Assembly: GCA_965204695.1 (NCBI GenBank) | Contig: OZ242007.1 | Coordinates: 2,790,001 to 2,854,000, forward strand | Reading direction: 5' to 3' | Length of the DNA: 64,000 nucleotides | Origin: JAHEKD01 sp965204695 | Lineage (GTDB): Bacteria > Pseudomonadota > Gammaproteobacteria > Arenicellales > JAHEKD01 | Part shown: positions 51,064 through 59,383 of the stretch, piece after piece | Position numbering within the stretch: the stretch's first letter is position 1 | Layout of the letters: each line of letters starts with the position of its first letter | Notes under the pieces: generated by a model | What the model saw: only the letters and a program-made list of their open reading frames with translations | The model's database searches: none | Told to the model about the DNA's origin: nothing | Made by a program: the position numbers and the translations under genes

Positions 51064-54003
51064 TTAACTTCTCAACAGCTCGCCTTTGGGGTCGTGAAAA
51101 CAAGGTTCAACTATCTCAGCGTTGACGACTTCCTCTTTCATGCGGATATGGGCCTTTGCGCCCATGCGATCACGACCATTTTTCAATAGCGCCAAAGCAA
51201 TACTTCGATTTTGAACAACACTGTGTACACAAGCAGTAACCAGACCTTCAGAAGCTTCACGATTTCCACCAGGCGTAATTGGAGCACCTTCGGTCACTAA
51301 TCGTGTCGGATCTTCAATCAACAAGCCAACTAATTCTCGACGTGGCAGATTATTACTGCGTCGAATTTGGACAGCCCGTTTACCAATATAATCGGTTTTC
51401 TTTTTAGACATAATCCAGCCCATGCCCAGGTCAAAAGCATCTGTTGTGCCGTCCACTTCATGTCCAAGTGAAAGGAATCCCTTCTCAACCCGTAAAACAT
51501 GATTCGCCTCTGAACCAATGGGAGCGATATCAAATTCTTTGCCAACTTTCATGATTTTCTCCCACAGGCTTAAGGCATAACGTGGAAAGACATTAATCTC
51601 ATAACTTAATTCACCGGTAAAACTGACCCGGCAAACTCGTGCTGGAAATCCAGCAACGTTACCATCACGCAAGGCCATAAATGGAAAAGCTCGATTGGAT
51701 AAATCTATGTCTGTTCCCAATGCTTGTAAGACTGATCTGGCTTTGGGCCCACAGATCGTTGCATTACACCATTGCGAGGTGACAGGCGTGATTTTTACAT
51801 CCCAATCCGGGCGTTCAACTTGTAAGAAATGTTCCATATGCCGATTTACTTCATCAGCATGACCAGTGGAAGTGGACATGAAATAGTGATCGTCGGCTAA
51901 TTTAAATGTCACCCCATCATCCAGGATCAAGCCATCGTCAGTGAGCATTAATCCATAACGACCCATATTATTTTCAAGCGATGCAAAGGAATTTGTGTAA
52001 AGCATTTCCAGCAGTTTTAAGCTGTCTTTGCCTTTAATTTCAAATTTTCCTAAAGGCGAGCCGTCATATACACCCACACCGTCACGCACAGTCAGACTTT
52101 CCCGATTAACCGTTTCCTGAAAACTTTCACCATTTCTAGGATACAGGCCCGGTCGTCGCCAACGAGCACCCGCTTCATACATGGTGGCACCGGTATCTTT
52201 ATGCCATTGCGTCATTGGAGTATGACGATAGGGGAAAATGACGGACTCTTCACGTAGTCCGGCGATGGCACCAAACTCCACCGGTATGTAGGGAGAACGA
52301 AAGGTTGTAGTGCCTACATCATCCATGGCTAATCCGGTCTGCTGAGCTATAGCGCCTATTGCATTAATATTACCGATCTTTCCCTGGTCAATCCCCATGC
52401 CAGTCGTGGTATAGCGCTTAGCATGCTCGACTGCATCAAAACCTTCGCGAATGGCAAGATGGATATCATTTAAGGTGACATCATTATGGATATCGATGAA
52501 TGATTTAGCTGAAGGGTTGGGTTGCTCAACATGCCACAACGGTTCAATATGATAGGGTAGAGCTGCGTCGACTTCAGGTGGTTGAGATTTATTCACTTTC
52601 AACCCAAGTGACTCTGATACTGCGGCACCAGTCTGTATCCCATCTTCTAGAGCTTGAGCCAGGGTAAAGCTCCCTACCGCAGCGCCAACACAAGTTGATG
52701 CTTGAACGACCCTGTCAGGTAAGAAGGTTGCTAAGGTCTGGTCATAACGCAATGAGCCGCGAGATTGCGAATGTAGATGTACAGTCGGATTCCAACCGCC
52801 AGAAATGCAAAGTAAATCACATTCGAGTTTTTGTTGTTGACCATTTTTCAAAGACTGAACGGTTACGGCCTCAATATGTTTTTTACCATGACTCTTAACA
52901 ACCACGTGTTGTGAGAACAATTTGATATCTTTAGTGAGTGATTCACAATCTTCATCAATAGTTTTCCGGCTATCAATAATGCCGGCAACATCAACCCCGC
53001 TTTGCAGCAAATCTTCAATAATTGAATAAGCACTGCTGTTGTTGGTGAAAATAACAGCTTTGTGGCCAGGACGAACAGCATAACGATTGATGTAGGTCTG
53101 GACAGAAGAGGCAAGCATAATACCAGGTCGATCATTGTCCGGAAAAACCAGGGTTCGCTCAATGGCGCCCGTGGCAATAATTACGTGTTTTGCTCTGACT
53201 CGCCAGTTACGTTGATAGATGTCAGTGTTCTCAATACAACGTTGTGACATCATCAGCAAGTTATGCTCACGATAAGCCCATACCGTTGTGTTTTGTAAAA
53301 CAGTGACATTGTCGAGTTGTGATAATTCCTCAGTAACGCTCTGAATCCATTGATTAGCAGGCTGTTGATCAATAACCTGGTTTGTTGAAAATAAACTACC
53401 GCCAGCTTGCGGCTGCATATCAGCAACAATGACTCTAGCTCCACTGTGAGCAGCAGTAAGGGTCGCCATTAACCCTGCCGGGCCACTGCCGACAATCAGT
53501 ATATCGCAATGTCCGTGGCGAGCTTCGTAATGCGCATTTTTGTAGTCCAGTTCCGGAGCATTCGCTAATCCCGCCGCGCGCCTGATATGTGATTCATATG
53601 CATGCCAGTTGGGCCACATGAAAGTTTTATAGTAAAAGGCGGCCGGCAATAATTTAGCGAAATATTGATTAACTGCCATTAAATCAAAATCCGGTGACGG
53701 CCAACAATTCACTGATTTTGCCTGTAACCCAGGTTTGATCTGCACGGTAGTCATGGGTTGATTGCCAGCCTGGGATTCACCGATCAGTTCCACGAAAGAT
53801 GAAGGTTCCTCTACGCCACAAGATAAGATCCCTCTGGGACGATGATATTTGAAACTTCGTGCTGTCAGCGTAACTCCACTTGCGAGCAAGGCAGATGCTA
53901 GTGTGTCGCCAGCATAACCTTGATAGCGTTTATTATTAAATTCGAAATCGATGGGTTCATTACGATCTATCATGCCGCCATTTGTCAGGCGCGTACTAGT
54001 CAT
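51064..54003 (-). CDS. soxA: Sarcosine oxidase alpha subunit-like flavoprotein with GcvT domain
   Basis: A 979-residue SoxA-type protein. Residues about 15-90 form a 2Fe-2S-like fold without cluster Cys pattern, including AGDTLASALLASGVTLTARS and the YHRPRGILSCGVEEP strand. Residues about 170-470 bind NAD with ILIVGSGPAGLMA. The C-terminal 380 residues form the GcvT/dimethylglycine-dehydrogenase domain (WRRPGLYPR, VRDGVGVYDGSPLGKFEIKG, GLLIEDPTR) that transfers the oxidised methyl to tetrahydrofolate. ATG 54003 is used because the SoxD stop overlaps there (ATGACTAG) and GAGGG precedes it. With B, D and G it oxidises an N-methyl amino acid, sarcosine or a larger one. Confidence 0.94.
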   Translation of the reverse strand: MTSTRLTNGGMIDRNEPIDFEFNNKRYQGYAGDTLASALLASGVTLTARSFKYHRPRGILSCGVEEPSSFVELIGESQAGNQPMTTVQIKPGLQAKSVNCWPSPDFDLMAVNQYFAKLLPAAFYYKTFMWPNWHAYESHIRRAAGLANAPELDYKNAHYEARHGHCDILIVGSGPAGLMATLTAAHSGARVIVADMQPQAGGSLFSTNQVIDQQPANQWIQSVTEELSQLDNVTVLQNTTVWAYREHNLLMMSQRCIENTDIYQRNWRVRAKHVIIATGAIERTLVFPDNDRPGIMLASSVQTYINRYAVRPGHKAVIFTNNSSAYSIIEDLLQSGVDVAGIIDSRKTIDEDCESLTKDIKLFSQHVVVKSHGKKHIEAVTVQSLKNGQQQKLECDLLCISGGWNPTVHLHSQSRGSLRYDQTLATFLPDRVVQASTCVGAAVGSFTLAQALEDGIQTGAAVSESLGLKVNKSQPPEVDAALPYHIEPLWHVEQPNPSAKSFIDIHNDVTLNDIHLAIREGFDAVEHAKRYTTTGMGIDQGKIGNINAIGAIAQQTGLAMDDVGTTTFRSPYIPVEFGAIAGLREESVIFPYRHTPMTQWHKDTGATMYEAGARWRRPGLYPRNGESFQETVNRESLTVRDGVGVYDGSPLGKFEIKGKDSLKLLEMLYTNSFASLENNMGRYGLMLTDDGLILDDGVTFKLADDHYFMSTSTGHADEVNRHMEHFLQVERPDWDVKITPVTSQWCNATICGPKARSVLQALGTDIDLSNRAFPFMALRDGNVAGFPARVCRVSFTGELSYEINVFPRYALSLWEKIMKVGKEFDIAPIGSEANHVLRVEKGFLSLGHEVDGTTDAFDLGMGWIMSKKKTDYIGKRAVQIRRSNNLPRRELVGLLIEDPTRLVTEGAPITPGGNREASEGLVTACVHSVVQNRSIALALLKNGRDRMGAKAHIRMKEEVVNAEIVEPCFHDPKGELLRS

Positions 54004-54256
54004 TGCTACCCTCAACCTGAAGAATCTCATGAGTCACGGTGTGGCGAGTGATGGCGAGCCATTTACCACAGCCCCGTACATGCCACCATTTTTCCTCAAC
54101 CGGGCCAATAGGGTTTTTAGGTACCGTTAAATAATCAATCCATTCACTGTCTGCCATATCTTCAGGTGATTGCGGGCGTTTTGTTTTTGCAGGCCCGCCG
54201 TGCATAAACTCGCTTTCATTACGGGGGCCACAAAATGGACAATGAATAATTAGCAT
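53996..54256 (-). CDS. soxD: Sarcosine oxidase delta subunit
   Basis: An 86-residue zinc protein when started at ATG 54256. With this start Cys6, Cys9, His59 and Cys63 fall exactly where known SoxD zinc ligands lie (HCPFCG at 5-10; WHVRGCGKW at 58-66), which supports the start over the ORF's longer 54319. RNESEFMHGG is the conserved turn. It lies between soxB and soxA and overlaps soxA by 8 nt. Confidence 0.95.
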   Translation of the reverse strand: MLIIHCPFCGPRNESEFMHGGPAKTKRPQSPEDMADSEWIDYLTVPKNPIGPVEEKWWHVRGCGKWLAITRHTVTHEILQVEGSND

Positions 54257-54269
54257 GATTTTTCTCTGT

Positions 54270-55520
54270 TTAACGGGCTGTAGTTGTACCTGATTCCAGG
54301 ATGAAATTGAGATGATCAAACCGGCTTAAACCAAAGGGTTCTATCAACTTATGAGGTTCATTGTTAGCAATCAAATGTGCCAACGTATAACCTCCAGCAG
54401 GAATAGCTTTAAATCCACCCCACCAACCAGCCGACACATACAAACCTGGAATATCTGTTTTAGTAACTATCGGTGAAGCATCGTGAGCAATATCTAAAGT
54501 TCCTCCCCATTGGCGCAACATTTTTAAACGTTTGAAGGAAGGAAATAATTCCAGCATAGAACAGACTGCATCTTCAAACACATTCTGTTTGATGTCACGG
54601 CGGAATGATTGTCCCGGGTCAGGGGCGCCACCGATGACTAATTCACCCTTATCAGATTGACTCAAATACACGCCTATATCTGGGCAATTAACAATGACAT
54701 CGATGATCGGTTGCAATGGTTCTGATACAAACGCAGTAAGGTTGAATGACTTAAGTGGTAGTCGTAGGCCAATTGTTTCGGTGAGGCTTGTGGTGTGACC
54801 GGAAACAACCACGGCAACTTTATCGGCATTGATTTGACCGCGGTTAGTTTCGACACCACTGATTTTTCCATCCTCACCACGCAACAAGGATTTCACTTGT
54901 GTATTTTGATGTATTTCCACACCCAGGTCATCGGCACTGCGGGCATAGCTCCATGCTACAGCATCATGTCGGCAGACTGCCGCATCTGCATGCACCATGC
55001 CGGCAATGATGGGCAGACGAGAACCCGGGCCGCCACCGGTTAGAGATGGGATACGTCGACGTACTTCGTCAACACTTATCTGTTCATAACTGGAGCCATA
55101 AATGTCCATAGTCAACATGCGCCGCTTGATTTCACGTAGTTTTGGAAATGTTTGTACGATGTCGACCATACTGCGCTTGGAGTACATCAAATTGTAATTG
55201 AGAGCTTTGGTCAGGTCTTCATAAAGCGCAACAGTTTTGACATAAAAAGGAATGCTTTCATCGCGCATGTAGTTGGAACGTATAGTTACTGTATTGCGAG
55301 CTACATTGCCACCGCCTAGCCAGCCTTTTTCGATAACTGCGACGTTGGTAATACCGTGATTTTTAGCTAAATAGTAAGCAGTCGCCAGACCATGACCACC
55401 AGCACCGATAATCAACACATCATAATGCTTTTTAAGGGGTGGGCTACGCCATGCCTTTTGCCAATTCTGGTGGTTGGATAACGCATTGCGTGCCAGACTA
55501 AAAATCGAATATCGTTGCAT
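54270..55520 (-). CDS. soxB: Sarcosine oxidase beta subunit
   Basis: A 416-residue FAD subunit. The dinucleotide site is DVLIIGAGGHGLATAYYLAK at about 34-53, and the FMN-carrying His is in AVCRHDAVAW (His185), as in covalent-FMN SoxB. WGGFKAIPAGGY closes the flavin domain. It is the first gene of the soxBDAG operon. Substrate is an N-methyl amino acid; a cyclic one such as N-methylproline derivatives cannot be excluded. The upstream 113 nt contains two ATTACG(T/G)AAT sites shared with the divergent ureohydrolase gene. Confidence 0.94.
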   Translation of the reverse strand: MQRYSIFSLARNALSNHQNWQKAWRSPPLKKHYDVLIIGAGGHGLATAYYLAKNHGITNVAVIEKGWLGGGNVARNTVTIRSNYMRDESIPFYVKTVALYEDLTKALNYNLMYSKRSMVDIVQTFPKLREIKRRMLTMDIYGSSYEQISVDEVRRRIPSLTGGGPGSRLPIIAGMVHADAAVCRHDAVAWSYARSADDLGVEIHQNTQVKSLLRGEDGKISGVETNRGQINADKVAVVVSGHTTSLTETIGLRLPLKSFNLTAFVSEPLQPIIDVIVNCPDIGVYLSQSDKGELVIGGAPDPGQSFRRDIKQNVFEDAVCSMLELFPSFKRLKMLRQWGGTLDIAHDASPIVTKTDIPGLYVSAGWWGGFKAIPAGGYTLAHLIANNEPHKLIEPFGLSRFDHLNFILESGTTTAR

Positions 55521-55543
55521 TATCAGATCATTTAAAACATATC

Positions 55544-55578
55544 ATTACGTAATATTAAACAATTTTATATTACGGAAT
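55544..55578. promoter_or_regulatory. Twin ATTACGTAAT-like operators in the soxB/ureohydrolase divergent promoter
   Basis: ATTACGTAAT at 55544-55553 is a perfect palindrome; ATTACGGAAT at 55569-55578 is its one-mismatch copy, 25 bp away, both followed by ATT(A). Located between divergent starts 55520 and 55634. A regulator for them is not identified in the window. Confidence 0.5.
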
Positions 55579-55633
55579 ATTATATATAAACTGCGCTATC
55601 ATCAATAAGTAATACCAATAAATTGGATTAATT

Positions 55634-56584
55634 ATGAAATCACTGTCCTTAACTGCGCCTTGTAAATCTGGCAAAACTTTATTCGGTTTTCCTGCACACT
55701 ATGATTTAGATAATATCAAAGCAGATGTGGTTATTTTGGGGTTTCCTTATGGTTGTCCATACATGATGGACGAATCAGTCAATGATCAAAGTAATGCGCC
55801 AGCTGAGATTAGAAAAGCTTCAGAATGGGCTTGTCGATCCTTAGAGCGCTGGGATTTTGATCTGGGCGGAACTTTCCTTGATGGTGAAGATATCAAAATC
55901 GTAGATTGTGGCGATATTCCGGCTGACCCATTAAAGCCGGGTGAGCATTATAAAAAGGCTGAAGAAGCAGCCAGGAAAGTTATTGAATCAGGAGCGATGC
56001 TAATCAGTATTGGTGGAGATCATGGAGTTCCAATCCCTGTATTTAGGGCGCTAAATAAATATGATTCTATTGACTTGGTTCAGTTGGATGCACATATCGA
56101 CTGGCGCGATCATCGTAATGGTGTTCGAGAAGGGTACTCAAGTACAATTCGGCGAGCATCTGAAATGTCACATATTGATCGTATTTTCCAAATTGGGTTG
56201 CGTTCTCAGGGTAGTGCCAGAAAAGAAGAAGTAGATGCTGCTAACGCTTATGGCGCTGAGTTAATTACGGCGAGTGAACTGCATGATAATGGTATCCAGC
56301 CTATATTGGATCGGATTCCTGATGATCAGAAGTACTATATTACTGTTGACGCAGACGGATTCGACCCTTGTGTGATGCCTGCTGTCGCTGGTCCTGCCCC
56401 CGGCGGCATTACTTATCATCAAGCATGTAAGCTTATAAAAGGTTTGGTCAATAAAGGGCGAGTTATAGGTATGGATATAGTGGAAATAACACCTTCCAAA
56501 GATGTCAACAATATCTCATCTTTAACAGCCGGGCGCTTAATCATTAATTTGATTGGTGAAGCGATTAGAGCAAGATATTTTTAG
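55634..56584 (+). CDS. Ureohydrolase (agmatinase/guanidino-acid hydrolase family)
   Basis: A 316-residue arginase-superfamily protein. The two-metal site is built by His in IGGDHGVP, the DAHIDWRD motif (consensus DAHxD), and the VDADGFDPCVMPA motif (consensus DxDxxDP). Members cleave the guanidine of agmatine, guanidinobutyrate, arginine or formiminoglutamate. The N-terminal DESVNDQSNAPAEIRKAS is close to agmatinase rather than arginase. HutG of histidine breakdown belongs to the same superfamily, so formimino- or guanidino-type substrates are both possible here. Divergent from soxB. Confidence 0.88.
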   Translation: MKSLSLTAPCKSGKTLFGFPAHYDLDNIKADVVILGFPYGCPYMMDESVNDQSNAPAEIRKASEWACRSLERWDFDLGGTFLDGEDIKIVDCGDIPADPLKPGEHYKKAEEAARKVIESGAMLISIGGDHGVPIPVFRALNKYDSIDLVQLDAHIDWRDHRNGVREGYSSTIRRASEMSHIDRIFQIGLRSQGSARKEEVDAANAYGAELITASELHDNGIQPILDRIPDDQKYYITVDADGFDPCVMPAVAGPAPGGITYHQACKLIKGLVNKGRVIGMDIVEITPSKDVNNISSLTAGRLIINLIGEAIRARYF

Positions 56585-56689
56585 CTTCCCCTATTGTTGT
56601 TAATTTAACAGTGGCGATAAGTTTAGAAATACTTGCTTAACTGTGTTAAAAATATCCAACACTAGCCTGGATAACTAGATTTGACACAG

Positions 56690-57682
56690 ATGAAAATTGA
56701 ATACCTGGGTGGACCCGAGGTTCAGCAACTGAATTTAACGGCCGACGAAATTCTGAATTCGGTGGAGCAAGGTTTGGTCGCTGCCGGCAAAGGCGAAACG
56801 GTGATCGAACCACGCATGCACTTAACTCCCGATCCGCAGGGTGATGGCCATTTTAATGTTTTGCGTGGCTATGTTGCTCCACTTGATTATGCCGGCGTTA
56901 AAATTGTTGGCGATTTTTATAATAACTATAAACAAGGCCTGCCATCTGAAATGGCATTGTTAAATCTTTTTTGTCCCCGCACCGGTATGCCCAGAGCAGT
57001 GATTGATGCAGCCGGAATAACGGATATGCGTACAGGTGCGGTGACAGCCTTAGGGGCAAAGTGGCTGGCCCCGCAAAATCCGAGGATTCTTGGTCATATT
57101 GGTGCTCGCGGCACGGCCTACTGGAATGTATTTTTACTCGATCACTTGTTCGATTTTGATGAAATCCGTGTTCATTCAAGACGACCTGAAAGTCGTGATG
57201 CTTTTGCAGAAAAACTGAGCGATGATTTAAACAAACAAGTGATTGCTACCGATAATTGGAAAGATTGTTTGCAGGGTGCTGACATAATGGTCGAAGCATC
57301 ACGTTTGCCTGAACCAACACCACTGTTTGAAACTCAGTGGGTTAGAGCTGGCAGTTTAGTTGTTCCCTATGGCACCATGAGTAGTTTGCCTTTGGATTTC
57401 GTTGATCAGATTGATAAGTTTGTGATGGATGATTTAGGCCAGATGCGTGCCGGACACTTAGGCGCGCTGAGACCACACATTGATGCCGGTAAAATCAGCG
57501 AGCAAAGTTTTTACGCTGAGATTGGCGAAATTGCTACCGGATTAAAACCCGGCCGTGAAAGTGCAGATGAAACTATTTTATTTTGGCACCGCGGTTTGGC
57601 AACCAGTGACATCGCTTTAGGTGCTTATATGTTGACCAAGGCTCGTAAGCTTGGCTTAGTGCAAAACCTGGTTTACCGGTAA
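56690..57682 (+). CDS. Ornithine cyclodeaminase/mu-crystallin-family oxidoreductase
   Basis: A 330-residue NAD(P)-binding protein of the OCD/mu-crystallin family. Substrate residues are in DIRMRTGAV-like TDMRTGAVTALGA, the Rossmann turn is in LGHIGARGTAYW (atypical GARGTA), then ADIMVEASRLPEP and VPYGTMSS. Members include ornithine cyclodeaminase, alanine dehydrogenase and delta1-pyrroline-2-carboxylate reductase. ATG 56690 is used instead of TTG 56681. It lies 5 nt upstream of the lyase gene, so the two are coupled; an imine reductase or cyclodeaminase step in the same route is inferred. Confidence 0.85.
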   Translation: MKIEYLGGPEVQQLNLTADEILNSVEQGLVAAGKGETVIEPRMHLTPDPQGDGHFNVLRGYVAPLDYAGVKIVGDFYNNYKQGLPSEMALLNLFCPRTGMPRAVIDAAGITDMRTGAVTALGAKWLAPQNPRILGHIGARGTAYWNVFLLDHLFDFDEIRVHSRRPESRDAFAEKLSDDLNKQVIATDNWKDCLQGADIMVEASRLPEPTPLFETQWVRAGSLVVPYGTMSSLPLDFVDQIDKFVMDDLGQMRAGHLGALRPHIDAGKISEQSFYAEIGEIATGLKPGRESADETILFWHRGLATSDIALGAYMLTKARKLGLVQNLVYR

Positions 57683-57687
57683 ACGTA

Positions 57688-59205
57688 ATGTCAAACACAC
57701 TTCAGCTCGTTCTAGATGGAGAATCTTTGACACCCGAAAAGCTCAGTAATGCCGCTTACGGCGAAACAGTATTTTCAATCACGCCGCAATCACGTGAGCG
57801 AATGCAAGCTGCTAGAAAACTGGTCGATCAAGCCGTTGATAAAAAGATTCCCGTCTATGGTGTAACAACCGGACTGGGAGCGAAAGTAACTGAGGCATTA
57901 GATTCAAACAGCCTGAGTGATTTTTCTTATCAGACTATCCGTGGTCGAGCTCATGCAGTAGGTCAGCCGGAAGACAAAGCTGTTGTCCGGGCAGCAATGA
58001 TTGTCAGGTTGAATACTTTGCTGCCAGGGTCGGCTGCTGCTAGTCCGGCTGTGGCAGATCATCTATTGGCTTGTCTCAATATGAATTTAACTCCTGTAGT
58101 AGGTCAGCAGGCAAGTATCGGGGCAGGGGATTTGGTTTGGAATGTAACTATGGTACAAGCTTTAATTGGTGAAGGCTTGATGCAAGATGCTGCTGGCAAT
58201 ATTGATAAATCAGAGAAAGTGATGAAAGTTGCCAGTGTTTCATTGCCAGAACTTGGCCCCAAAGATGGCTTGCTGCTGAGTAATAATTTCAGTTATTCAA
58301 TCGCATTATCAGCACTGGCTTTTCATGCGGCAACCGTTGCTTTCAATGCTACACAAACAGCAGCAGCATTAACCATGGAAGGTTTCAGGGCTAACTTGTT
58401 GCCATTCGACAAGTATGTACTGGCACTTAAGCCGCAGCCTGGCCAGGAGAAGGCAGTGCAACAACTGTTAGCCCTGCTTGATGGCAGTGAATTATTCAAG
58501 CCTGATCAAGCACGTCGTTTGCAGGATCCGCTTTCAATACGAAACCTTGCTCAGATTCATGGAACTGTCTATGCAGCACTGGATTTTGCCGAACTGGCAA
58601 TTAGCATAGAATTAAATAGCACCTGTGATAATCCGGTGGCATTAATTGAGCAAAATAAAATAGTCTCAGCTGGAGTGTTATACAGTCCTCACTTAACCAA
58701 CGTGATCGAAACGATTAGTCGCAGCTTTGTTCATTTATGCGTGACGCAGTTGGCACGTATTTCAAAAATGTTGTCTCCCCGATTTACCGATCTACCACTA
58801 TTCTTAGCTAAACCTGACAGCAATTCCAATGGGTTTGCTCCACTAATGAAAACGGCGGAGTCCCTTGTTGCCGAAATATTGCATCAAGCACAACCAGTAC
58901 CCATCTGGCCCAGCATCAATGCTGATGGCGTTGAAGATTCAATGACTGCGACACCAACAGCAGCTCGTGCATTGCTAAATATTTGCGCGCATTCCCATTA
59001 CCTGAGTGCGATTGAATTATTAATAGCACAACGAGCGGTTGAGTTGCGAAATGTTGCTGACAAGCTTGGTAGCAACATGCAAAAAGTTTATCGCCAGGTT
59101 GAGAAATCATCTTCCAGTAAAGACGAAGATTATTCACTGACCTCGGATATTGAAGTGTTAGCTGATTTAATTAGAGCCGAGAAAAATTTCTGTTATCAAA
59201 AATAG
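57688..59205 (+). CDS. Histidine-ammonia-lyase-family protein without the MIO serine
   Basis: A 505-residue protein with the aromatic-amino-acid lyase fold. Clear family elements are VYGVTTGLG with Tyr57, RGRAHAVGQ, RRLQDPLSIRNLAQIHG, ELNSTCDNPVAL and VEDSMTATP. The segment that normally forms the MIO prosthetic group from Ala-Ser-Gly (GSVGASGDLAPL in HAL) reads ASIGAGDLVWN at 142-151, one residue shorter with the Ser missing; the surrounding columns align without other gaps. MIO therefore cannot form in the usual way. Ergothionase, a relative that eliminates trimethylamine from ergothioneine, also works without MIO, so elimination of a trialkylamine from a betaine is the best inference. Length is normal. 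Confidence 0.88.
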   Translation: MSNTLQLVLDGESLTPEKLSNAAYGETVFSITPQSRERMQAARKLVDQAVDKKIPVYGVTTGLGAKVTEALDSNSLSDFSYQTIRGRAHAVGQPEDKAVVRAAMIVRLNTLLPGSAAASPAVADHLLACLNMNLTPVVGQQASIGAGDLVWNVTMVQALIGEGLMQDAAGNIDKSEKVMKVASVSLPELGPKDGLLLSNNFSYSIALSALAFHAATVAFNATQTAAALTMEGFRANLLPFDKYVLALKPQPGQEKAVQQLLALLDGSELFKPDQARRLQDPLSIRNLAQIHGTVYAALDFAELAISIELNSTCDNPVALIEQNKIVSAGVLYSPHLTNVIETISRSFVHLCVTQLARISKMLSPRFTDLPLFLAKPDSNSNGFAPLMKTAESLVAEILHQAQPVPIWPSINADGVEDSMTATPTAARALLNICAHSHYLSAIELLIAQRAVELRNVADKLGSNMQKVYRQVEKSSSSKDEDYSLTSDIEVLADLIRAEKNFCYQK

Positions 59206-59349
59206 CTTAATCCAGTTGGTAGCTGAATTAATTATACCTTTAGGCCCGTTTTCACACAGTCTGAGTATGTTTCAGCCATAGCAGATTTCACCGAGCTTTG
59301 ATTCTTATATCCGATTGGCGAGTTCAGACTTTTTGAAATAGGCAAGAAT

Positions 59350-59375
59350 ATAGCCGCGAGTTGAATCGCGGCTAT
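59350..59375. terminator. Bidirectional hairpin between convergent lyase and binding-protein genes
   Basis: A perfect inverted repeat ATAGCCGCGA / TCGCGGCTAT with a 6-nt loop. It starts about 9 nt after the stop of the minus-strand gene and on the plus strand is followed by TTGTTATTTTTT. Confidence 0.85.
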
Positions 59376-59383
59376 GGATGTTG

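Noticed and set aside
54256..54319. Longer soxD start at 54319
   Set aside because: Only the ATG at 54256 puts Cys6, Cys9, His59 and Cys63 at the known zinc-ligand positions, and the longer frame would overlap soxB.
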